Assembly (NCBI GenBank): GCA_020635695.1
Contig: JACJZH010000008.1
Location: forward strand, 124,001-188,000
Source: Flavobacteriales bacterium
GTDB taxonomy: Bacteria > Bacteroidota > Bacteroidia > Flavobacteriales_F > PHOS-HE28
Direction of reading: 5' to 3'
DNA length: 64,000 nucleotides
Part shown: in pieces, positions 7,790-14,668 of the stretch
Numbering within the stretch: position 1 is the first letter of the stretch
Layout: every line of letters begins with the position of its first letter
The notes under the pieces: generated by a model
What the model was told of the DNA's origin: nothing
Databases searched by the model: none
The model's input: only the letters and a program-made list of their open reading frames with translations
Made by a program: the position numbers and the translations under genes

Positions 7790-8025
7790 CCGGCCCTGCT
7801 GGTCAGCGCCCGATAGATGCCCGGCAACGAGAACAGGAACCAGGCGGCCTCCAGGATGATGAAGCCCCACTGCATGGCCCGCACGGCGTCGATCAGCAGC
7901 AGCAGGGAACCCAGGGCGTTCAGCACCAGATAGCCCAGCGAATCGCCCCGGATGCGGCCGGTCTGGGAAAGGGCGTAACCGATCAGCAGCAGCCCCGCGC
8001 CGATCAACTGGGGAAGTTGGTCCAT
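7786..8025 (-). CDS. Small membrane protein, CBU_0592-like
   Basis: A 79-residue protein with three likely transmembrane helices (about residues 7-22, 29-47 and 50-70). The pattern of a first helix, a YLVLNALGSLLLL second helix and a WGFIILEAAWFLFSL third helix matches the small CBU_0592-like membrane family, whose role is unknown. ATG 8025 is preferred over an upstream in-frame start because a GACCTTCG box ends 4 nt before it. Confidence 0.7.
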   Translation of the reverse strand: MDQLPQLIGAGLLLIGYALSQTGRIRGDSLGYLVLNALGSLLLLIDAVRAMQWGFIILEAAWFLFSLPGIYRALTSRAG

Positions 8026-8029
8026 GCCG

Positions 8030-8037
8030 CGAAGGTC
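8030..8037 (-). promoter_or_regulatory. -7 box (GACCTTCG) with 4-nt spacing to the start codon
   Basis: Degenerate TAnnTTTG box ending exactly 4 nt before the ATG at 8025, on the minus strand. Predicts a leaderless transcript. Confidence 0.4.
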
Positions 8038-8052
8038 GGGAGAGCCAGGGGA

Positions 8053-8073
8053 CAAGTGTCAAGTGTCAACGCG
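8053..8073. repeat. Short tandem heptamer CAAGTGT x2 plus a degenerate third unit
   Basis: CAAGTGT occurs at 8053-8059 and again at 8060-8066, followed by CAACGCG. Part of the repeat-rich gap between the small membrane protein gene and ychF. Confidence 0.7.
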
Positions 8074-8084
8074 GCCGGTATCCG

Positions 8085-8147
8085 TAGTTCCTGCTTCAGC
8101 GTTTCGCGTTCAGCCTTCAGCCTTCAGCCTTCAGCGTTCCACGTTCC
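8085..8147. repeat. Array of nine degenerate 7-bp repeats upstream of ychF
   Basis: Read in register from 8085, the units are TAGTTCC, TGCTTCA, GCGTTTC, GCGTTCA, then GCCTTCA three times, GCGTTCC and ACGTTCC. The central three are identical and the flanking ones decay. The array ends 3 bp before the ychF -7-like box, so it sits where upstream promoter elements or a regulator would bind. Confidence 0.85.
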
Positions 8148-8150
8148 CCC

Positions 8151-8158
8151 TACCTTCG
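8151..8158 (+). promoter_or_regulatory. -7 box (TACCTTCG) for ychF
   Basis: TAnnTTTG variant, 18 nt before the ychF ATG and directly after the heptad repeat array. Confidence 0.45.
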
Positions 8159-8176
8159 CGGCCCACTTTACGCGCC

Positions 8177-9274
8177 ATGGGACTGAAATGCGGCATCGTA
8201 GGCCTGCCCAACGTGGGCAAGAGCACCCTGTTCAACTGCCTGAGCAACGCCAAGGCGCAGTCGGCCAACTTCCCGTTCTGCACCATCGAGCCGAACCTGG
8301 GCACCATCACCGTGCCGGATGAGCGGCTGAACAAGCTGGCCGAGCTGGTGAAGCCCCAGAACGTGGTGCCGACCACCGTGGAGATCGTGGACATCGCCGG
8401 CCTGGTGAAGGGCGCCAGCAAGGGCGAAGGGCTGGGCAACCAGTTCCTGGCCAACATCCGCGAGTGCGACGCCATCCTGCACGTGCTGCGCTGCTTCGAC
8501 GACCCCAACGTGGTGCACGTGGACGGCAGCGTGGACCCCGTGCGCGACAAGGAGGTGATCGACACCGAGCTGCAGTTGAAGGACCTGGAGACCGTGGAGC
8601 AGCGCATGAAGAAGCTCAAGACCCAGGCCACCACCGGGGAGAAGGAGGCCAAGCGCCGTTACGCCTTCCTGGAGCGCGTGCATGCCGCCCTGCTGCAGGG
8701 GAAGAGCGCCCGCACCGCGGTGGAGACCAACGACGACCCGGCGCTCGTGAACGAGTTCCAGCTGCTCACCACCAAGCCCGTTCTCTATGTGTGCAACGTG
8801 GACGAGGCCAGCGCCACGACCGGCAATGCCCACGTGGAGAAGGTGAAGGAGGCCGTGAAGGACGAGCACGCCGAGGTGATCATGGTCACCGCCGCCATCG
8901 AGGCCGAGATCGCCGGACTGGACACCCCCGAGGAGCGGGCCGAGTTCCTGGCCGACATGGGGCTGAAGGAGCCGGGCGTGAACAAGCTGATCCGCGCCGC
9001 CTACCAGCTGCTGAAGCTCCAGACCTACTTCACCGCCGGCGTGAAGGAAGTGCGGGCCTGGACCATCCATGTCGGCGACACGGGTCCCCAGGCCGCGGGC
9101 GTCATCCACACCGACTTCGAGAAGGGCTTCATCCGCGCCGAAGTGATCGCCTACAACGACTTCGTGACGCTGGGCAGCGAGTCCGCCTGCCGCGCCGCCG
9201 GCAAGCTGCGTGTGGAGGGCAAGGACTACGTGGTGCAGGACGGGGATGTCATGCACTTCCTGTTCAACGTGTAG
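8177..9274 (+). CDS. ychF: Redox/ribosome-associated GTPase-family ATPase YchF (OLA1 family)
   Basis: A 365-residue protein, full length for the family. The G1/P-loop GLPNVGKST is at residues 9-17; the G3 region is VDIAGLVKGASKGEGLGN; an internal helical hairpin follows (residues about 125-165, charged and Lys/Glu-rich); the C-terminal TGS domain ends with DGDVMHFLFNV. YchF/OLA1 proteins hydrolyse ATP rather than GTP and bind ribosomes or 70S subunits in stress responses. The ATG directly precedes GLKCGIVGLPNVGKS, the family's usual start; the longer open frame upstream runs through the repeat array and is not coding. Confidence 0.97.
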   Translation: MGLKCGIVGLPNVGKSTLFNCLSNAKAQSANFPFCTIEPNLGTITVPDERLNKLAELVKPQNVVPTTVEIVDIAGLVKGASKGEGLGNQFLANIRECDAILHVLRCFDDPNVVHVDGSVDPVRDKEVIDTELQLKDLETVEQRMKKLKTQATTGEKEAKRRYAFLERVHAALLQGKSARTAVETNDDPALVNEFQLLTTKPVLYVCNVDEASATTGNAHVEKVKEAVKDEHAEVIMVTAAIEAEIAGLDTPEERAEFLADMGLKEPGVNKLIRAAYQLLKLQTYFTAGVKEVRAWTIHVGDTGPQAAGVIHTDFEKGFIRAEVIAYNDFVTLGSESACRAAGKLRVEGKDYVVQDGDVMHFLFNV

Positions 9275-9296
9275 GTCAAGGCGCTTGCCACCGGGT

Positions 9297-9304
9297 TAAT
9301 TTTG
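9297..9304 (+). promoter_or_regulatory. -7 box (TAATTTTG) for the M3 peptidase gene
   Basis: Perfect TAnnTTTG match, 19 nt before the ATG at 9324. Confidence 0.6.
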
Positions 9305-9323
9305 CGGCCCCGATCGAGCCGCG

Positions 9324-11453
9324 ATGAACCCCAAGCAAGCCCTTCCCGTGCTGGTCACCGCCCTGCTGTTGGCAGCCTGTGAAGGAAGCACACCTGATGC
9401 CATGGAGACCACCCTTGTGAACCCCCTGTTGGAACCCAGCGACCTGCCGTTCGGGGCGCCCCGCTTCGACCGCATCACCGAGGCCGACTTCCGGCCCGCC
9501 ATGGAGGAGGGCATGCGCAGGCAACTGGCCGAGGTGGAGGCCATCGTGGCGGACCCCGCAGCACCCACTTTTGAGAACACCATCGTGGCCCTGGAGCGCA
9601 GCGGGCAGGACCTCGCCCGGGCCAGCAGCGTCTTCTACAACCTCACCGGCAGCGCCACTACCGACAGCCTGCAGGCCATCAAGGCCGACCTGGCCCCGAA
9701 GCTCGCCGCGCACCGGGACGCCATCAACCTGAACGACGGGCTCTTCGCCCGGATCAAGGACCTGTACGGCCGGAGGGACCAGCTGGGCCTGGACCCGGTG
9801 GACGCGCGGCTCCTGGAGAAGTACCACACCCGGTTCGTACGGGCCGGCGCCCTGCTCGAAGGGGCCCACAAGGAGCGCATGATGGCGCTCAATGCCGAGG
9901 AGGCCGAGCTCACCACCCGCTTCGCCGACCACATCCTGAAGGAGCGGGCCGATCTGGCGATCCTGGTCGACGACGCAGCACAGCTGGAAGGCCTCGGATC
10001 CGCCGCCATCGATGCCGCCGCCGCCGCGGCCACCGCCAAGGGGCACGACGGCAAATGGCTCATCGACCTGCGCAACACCACCACCCAGCCCGCGCTCGCC
10101 GAGCTGAAGGACCGCGCCCTGCGTGAGCGGATCATGCGGGCCTCCCTGTCGCGCAACAGCCGGGGCAACGCCTACGACACCCGCGCCACCCTGGCCCGCC
10201 TCGCCCAGCTGCGTGCGGAGAAGGCGAAGCTGCTCGGCTTCCCCACCTGGGCGCACTATGTGATGGACGATCAGATGGCCAAGAGCCCCGACCGCGCCAT
10301 GGAACTGCTCGGTCGGCTGGCCCCGGCCGCCGCCGCCAACGCCCGGAAGGAGGCCGCCAGGCTGCAGGAATTGGTGGACCAACAGGAGGGAGGCTTCACC
10401 GTGGAGGCCTGGGACTGGGACTTCTACGCCGAGCAGGTGCGCAAGGCCGAGTACGACCTGGACGAGGCCGCCGTGAAACCCTACCTCGAGTTCGAGAGCG
10501 TGCTCCAGAACGGTGTGTTCTTCGCCACCACCAAGCTGTTCGGACTCACCTTCCAGGAGCGCACCGACCTGCCCGTGTACCACCCTGACGTGCGGGTGTT
10601 CGACATCATCGACACCACCGGCGAGGTGATCGGCCTCTTCTACGGCGACTACTACGCCCGCGACAACAAGAACGGCGGGGCCTGGATGAGCAGCTTCGTG
10701 GACCAGAACACCCTGCTCGGCCAGCAGCCCGTGATCACCCAGGTCTGCAATTTCGTGAGGCCGGCGGAGGGACAGCCGTGCCTGCTAAGCTGGGACGACG
10801 TGACCACGCTCTTCCACGAGTTCGGGCACGCCCTGCACGGCATGCTCAGTGCGCAGAAGTACCCCACCTTCAGCGGTACGGCCACCAGCACCGACTTCGT
10901 GGAGTTCCCCAGCCAGGTGAACGAGAACTGGGCCCTGGTACCGGAGGTCTTCGGCAATTTCGCCCGGCACCACGCCACGGGCGAGGCCATGCCGGCCGAA
11001 CTGGCGGAAAAGCTGCGCAAGGCCAGCCGCTTCAACCAGGGCTACGCCACCACCGAGTACCTGGCCGCCGCCCTGCTGGACCTGGAGTGGCACTCGCGCA
11101 CCGCGGACGACCCGCTGGTGGAGGACGTGGAGGCCTTCGAGCGGGCCGCGCTGGCCAAGTACGGCCTGGACCTGCCGCAGGTGCCGCCCCGCTACCGCAG
11201 CTGCTACTTCAGCCACATCTGGGGCACCGGCTACGCGGCCAACTACTACGCCTACATCTGGAGCGAAGTGATGGACGCCGACGCCTTCGCCTGGTTCAAC
11301 GAGCACGGCGGCATGACCCGCGCCAACGGCGACCATTTCCGGGCCACCGTGCTCAGCCAGGGCGGCAGCCGGCCGGAGGAGGAGCTCTACCGCGACCTCA
11401 CCGGTCGCGATCCCCGCGTGGAGCCCTTGCTCATGAAGCGGGGGCTGGAGTAG
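9324..11453 (+). CDS. M3 family metallopeptidase (Dcp/oligopeptidase A type), lipoprotein
   Basis: A 709-residue protein with a lipoprotein signal ending LLLAAC (lipid-modified Cys at 19), so it is probably anchored in the periplasm or outer membrane. The zinc site is complete: HEFGH at 498-502 with the third ligand Glu 527 in DFVEFPSQ. The C-terminal RYRSCYFSHIWGTGYAANYY region is typical of peptidyl-dipeptidase Dcp. It would degrade small peptides in the periplasm. It stands alone, with its own -7 box; the next gene, parE, starts 134 bp downstream with its own box. Confidence 0.93.
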   Translation: MNPKQALPVLVTALLLAACEGSTPDAMETTLVNPLLEPSDLPFGAPRFDRITEADFRPAMEEGMRRQLAEVEAIVADPAAPTFENTIVALERSGQDLARASSVFYNLTGSATTDSLQAIKADLAPKLAAHRDAINLNDGLFARIKDLYGRRDQLGLDPVDARLLEKYHTRFVRAGALLEGAHKERMMALNAEEAELTTRFADHILKERADLAILVDDAAQLEGLGSAAIDAAAAAATAKGHDGKWLIDLRNTTTQPALAELKDRALRERIMRASLSRNSRGNAYDTRATLARLAQLRAEKAKLLGFPTWAHYVMDDQMAKSPDRAMELLGRLAPAAAANARKEAARLQELVDQQEGGFTVEAWDWDFYAEQVRKAEYDLDEAAVKPYLEFESVLQNGVFFATTKLFGLTFQERTDLPVYHPDVRVFDIIDTTGEVIGLFYGDYYARDNKNGGAWMSSFVDQNTLLGQQPVITQVCNFVRPAEGQPCLLSWDDVTTLFHEFGHALHGMLSAQKYPTFSGTATSTDFVEFPSQVNENWALVPEVFGNFARHHATGEAMPAELAEKLRKASRFNQGYATTEYLAAALLDLEWHSRTADDPLVEDVEAFERAALAKYGLDLPQVPPRYRSCYFSHIWGTGYAANYYAYIWSEVMDADAFAWFNEHGGMTRANGDHFRATVLSQGGSRPEEELYRDLTGRDPRVEPLLMKRGLE

Positions 11454-11531
11454 GCCTCCGATCGTTAAAAACTCCCCGGGATCGTGGAAAACCGGGGCTT
11501 TTCGCCGCTGCGGAGCCCCCGTGGGGTGCGG

Positions 11532-11539
11532 TATCTTCG
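11532..11539 (+). promoter_or_regulatory. -7 box (TATCTTCG) for parE
   Basis: TAnnTTTG variant, 48 nt before the parE ATG, in the 134-bp gap after the peptidase gene. Confidence 0.45.
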
Positions 11540-11587
11540 TGCCAACCTGCCGGAAGCCCCGTCAGCCGCGCGCTTCCGCCCCTTTCC

Positions 11588-13468
11588 ATGAGCGAGGTCA
11601 ACTACAGCGAGGAGCATATCCGCACCCTGGACTGGAAGGAGCACATCCGCCTCCGTCCGGGCATGTACATCGGCAAGCTGGGCGACGGATCCAGCTTCGA
11701 CGACGGCATCTACATCCTGCTGAAGGAGGTGCTGGACAACTGCATCGACGAGTACGTGATGGGCCACGGCCGCAAGGTGGAGGTCGAGATCAAGGACGGC
11801 CGGGTGCGCATCCGCGACTATGGCCGCGGCATCCCCCTGGGCAAGGTGGTCGACGTGGTCAGCAAGATCAACACCGGCGCCAAGTACGACAGCAAGGCCT
11901 TCAAGAAGAGCGTGGGCCTGAACGGGGTGGGTACCAAGGCCGTGAACGCGCTCAGCCGCAATTTCCGCGTGGAGAGCGTGCGCGACGGACAGGTGAAGGT
12001 GGCCGGCTTCGAGTTCGGCGAGCTCGTGCAGGACGAGAAGGTGAAGAAGACCGATGCCGCCAACGGCACCCTGGTCGAGTTCGAGCCGGACGAGGCCATG
12101 TTCAAGAAGTACCAGTACCGCGACCAGCACATCGAGCGGCTGCTGTGGAACTACTGCTACCTGAACACGGGGCTCACCATCGTCTTCAACGGGCAGCGGT
12201 TCCAAAGCAAGAACGGGCTGCTGGACCTGCTGGAGACCAAGATCGACGGCGAACCGCTGTACCCCATCATCCACCTGAAGGGCGATGACATCGAGGTGGC
12301 GCTCACCCATGCCAACCACTATGGGGAGGAGTATTACAGCTTCGTGAACGGCCAGCACACCACGCAGGGCGGCACCCACCAGGGAGCCTTCCGCGAGGCC
12401 GTGGCCAAGACCATCCGCGATTTCTTCAAGAAGGACTGGGAGTCGACCGACATCCGTACGGGCATCGTGGCCGCGGTGAGCGTGAAGATCATCGAGCCGG
12501 TGTTCGAGAGCCAGACCAAGACCAAGCTGGGCAGCACCGAGGTGGAGCCCGGCGGTCAGAGCATGCGCTCCTTCGTGGGCGACTTCATCGGGCGCGAACT
12601 GGACAATTTCCTGCACAAGCATCCGGCCGTGGCCGAGGTGCTGCAGCAACGCATCCTGCAGAGCGAGCGGGAGCGGAAGGAGCTCAGCGGCATCCGCAAG
12701 CTGGCCCGGGAGCGCGCCAAGAAGGCCAGCCTGCACAACCGCAAACTGCGCGACTGCCGCGTCCACCTGAACGACCCCAAGCAGGACGAGCGCCGCGAAC
12801 AGACCACGCTGTTCATCACCGAGGGTGACAGCGCCAGCGGTTCCATCACCAAGAGCCGCAACGTGAACACCCAGGCCGTCTTCAGCCTGAAGGGCAAACC
12901 CCTGAACTGCTACGGGCTCACCAAGAAGGTGGTGTACGAGAACGAGGAGTTCAACCTGGTGCAGGCGGCCCTGAACATCGAGGACGGACTGGACGGGCTG
13001 CGCTACAACCGGATCGTGATCGCCACCGATGCCGACGTGGACGGCATGCACATCCGGCTGCTGCTGCTCACCTTCTTCCTGCAGTTCTTCCCGGACCTGG
13101 TGAAGAACGACCACCTCTACATCCTGCAGACCCCGCTCTTCCGCGTGCGGAACAAGAAGGAGACGATCTACTGCTACAGCGAGGAGGAGCGGCAGCGGGC
13201 CCTGGCCAAGCTGGGCCGGAACCCGGAGATCACCCGCTTCAAGGGACTGGGCGAGATCAGTCCCGACGAGTTCAAGCACTTCATCGGCGACGACATGCGC
13301 CTGGAGCCGGTGATGGTGACCAAGGACGCCGCCGTGCAGGACCTGCTCAGTTTCTACATGGGCAAGAACACGCCCGAGCGGCAGGAGTTCATCATCAGCA
13401 ACCTGAAAGTGGAGAAGGACCTGCTGGAGGAACTTCCCGAAGCGGTGGAGGAGACCACCGAAGCCTGA
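11588..13468 (+). CDS. parE: DNA topoisomerase IV subunit B
   Basis: A 626-residue type IIA topoisomerase B subunit. GHKL ATPase motifs: EVLDNCIDEY (N-box), DYGRGIPLG (G1) and GLNGVGTKAVNALS (ATP lid). The TOPRIM domain has FITEGDSASGS and the metal-binding ATDADVDGMHI. The length, the absence of the long gyrase-type insert, and the partner subunit downstream make it topoisomerase IV rather than gyrase. It decatenates daughter chromosomes. ATG 11588 gives the family's usual N-terminus; the open frame continues upstream through the peptidase gene's shadow. The stop overlaps the next gene's ATG by one base (TGATG). Confidence 0.95.
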   Translation: MSEVNYSEEHIRTLDWKEHIRLRPGMYIGKLGDGSSFDDGIYILLKEVLDNCIDEYVMGHGRKVEVEIKDGRVRIRDYGRGIPLGKVVDVVSKINTGAKYDSKAFKKSVGLNGVGTKAVNALSRNFRVESVRDGQVKVAGFEFGELVQDEKVKKTDAANGTLVEFEPDEAMFKKYQYRDQHIERLLWNYCYLNTGLTIVFNGQRFQSKNGLLDLLETKIDGEPLYPIIHLKGDDIEVALTHANHYGEEYYSFVNGQHTTQGGTHQGAFREAVAKTIRDFFKKDWESTDIRTGIVAAVSVKIIEPVFESQTKTKLGSTEVEPGGQSMRSFVGDFIGRELDNFLHKHPAVAEVLQQRILQSERERKELSGIRKLARERAKKASLHNRKLRDCRVHLNDPKQDERREQTTLFITEGDSASGSITKSRNVNTQAVFSLKGKPLNCYGLTKKVVYENEEFNLVQAALNIEDGLDGLRYNRIVIATDADVDGMHIRLLLLTFFLQFFPDLVKNDHLYILQTPLFRVRNKKETIYCYSEEERQRALAKLGRNPEITRFKGLGEISPDEFKHFIGDDMRLEPVMVTKDAAVQDLLSFYMGKNTPERQEFIISNLKVEKDLLEELPEAVEETTEA

Positions 13469-14232
13469 TGATCAAGATCGCCTGCTCTTCGTTCCGGACC
13501 GGACCTGCCAGGATGCTTTCGGTGGCGGGGCTGCTGGCCCTGATGAGCGTGGTCCTGGCCCTCCCCGCGAGCGGGCAGCAGCAGGGGCGGGTGCGCCTGT
13601 TCATCGATCCGGGCGACAACTACGCCTTCATCCTGGACGGTAAGTATCGGATGCAGGAGCGCGAGCTTTCCCTGACACCCGGCAGGCACACGCTCACGTT
13701 CTGGGCGCCTCGCAGGGCGATCGTGGACACCGCCGTGCAGGTCGTGGCCGATTCGCTTTCCACCTTCATGCTCCAACTTCCCTGGTCCGCCGGCTGGGTG
13801 GCACACACGCAGGAATTGAAGCGCCACCGCGGCAAACGGTTCCTGACCCGTTCCTTGCCGGCGCTTGCCACCCTGGGGCTGGGTATCTGGGCGGGTACGG
13901 CCTTTGTGGACCACCGCAACGCATACAACGAACTGAACGACCTGGAGGACAGCTATTCGTCCCTCGGCGTCCCTCGCGAGATCACCAGCCTGAAGGAGGA
14001 ACGGATCCCGGCGGCACAGGACGAACTGGCCCGGACCCGCACCACCTTCCTCGTGTCCACGGGCCTGTTCGTGGCGGCCGCTGCGGGAACGTGGTATGCC
14101 TTCCGGAAGACCGCCCGTGAACCGGTGCCCGTGTTCGAGGACAAGGAGAAGGTCCGATTCGATGGTCTGGTCTGGCTGCCTGGCGCGCAAGGCGGCACCT
14201 GGGCCGCAGGCATCACCGTACCCATTCGATGA
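13468..14232 (+). CDS. Membrane protein with N-terminal PEGA-like segment and coiled coil, function unknown
   Basis: A 254-residue protein I do not recognise. Residues about 16-36 form a signal or membrane segment. Next comes a short beta-rich part, GRVRLFIDPGDNYAFILDG then LTPGRHTLTFWAPRR, that looks like a PEGA module (a carbohydrate- or peptidoglycan-linked fold). A second hydrophobic stretch is near residues 128-145, then a charged helical region (coiled-coil-like) and a last hydrophobic stretch near 190-212. It is translationally coupled to parE (1-bp overlap) and overlaps the next lipoprotein gene by 4 bp, so it belongs to the topoisomerase IV operon by position, though its envelope location suggests a different task. 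Confidence 0.65.
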   Translation: MIKIACSSFRTGPARMLSVAGLLALMSVVLALPASGQQQGRVRLFIDPGDNYAFILDGKYRMQERELSLTPGRHTLTFWAPRRAIVDTAVQVVADSLSTFMLQLPWSAGWVAHTQELKRHRGKRFLTRSLPALATLGLGIWAGTAFVDHRNAYNELNDLEDSYSSLGVPREITSLKEERIPAAQDELARTRTTFLVSTGLFVAAAAGTWYAFRKTAREPVPVFEDKEKVRFDGLVWLPGAQGGTWAAGITVPIR

Positions 14233-14651
14233 GGACGATCACCACCATCGGGGTATGCCTGGGACTGCTCGTCCTGAACGGTTGCTACAAGGACGAGGTG
14301 GACGTGGCGGCGTTGAACACGAACCCCTGGGATCCCGACTATACGGGCCCGGCTTTCATCGAAGTGGTGGACGAACGGACGGCAGGGCCTTTTCCCGGAG
14401 GGGTCTTCAACCAGGAGCTCACCATCAAGGTGGACCTGAGCGTACTGCCGGTCAGTTCCGCGATCACGCTGCGTGTGGTGGACCAGGCCACGGGCATTGC
14501 GTTCGACCCGGTCCCCCAGCAGGCACCGGGTTCCGATACGTTCGAGTTCATCCATTTCAATGTGACCCCGGGCGTGGAGACCTGTTACGCCATCGCGGTG
14601 GAGGTGCAGTTCAGCACCACCCGCAGCGAGACCTACTGCGCCACCCCCTGA
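14229..14651 (+). CDS. Small lipoprotein of unknown function
   Basis: A 140-residue protein with a lipobox-like LVLNGC (Cys 19) and a mature part predicted to be beta-rich, resembling a single Ig-like or FN3-like module (for example the SSAITLRVVDQATGIAF strand region). Seen from sequence only; no family recognised. Its ATG overlaps the preceding stop (ATGA), and it ends 17 bp before parC, so the operon reads parE, membrane protein, lipoprotein, parC. Confidence 0.65.
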   Translation: MRTITTIGVCLGLLVLNGCYKDEVDVAALNTNPWDPDYTGPAFIEVVDERTAGPFPGGVFNQELTIKVDLSVLPVSSAITLRVVDQATGIAFDPVPQQAPGSDTFEFIHFNVTPGVETCYAIAVEVQFSTTRSETYCATP

Positions 14652-14668
14652 ACCGACCGACCTGAGGC

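Noticed and set aside
8085..8147. Possible CRISPR array in the heptad region
   Set aside because: Units are 7 bp with no spacers and no cas genes anywhere in the window.
11465..13279. Antisense frame of about 600 codons over parE
   Set aside because: Same GC effect; parE on the other strand has all its motifs. No promoter or start context.
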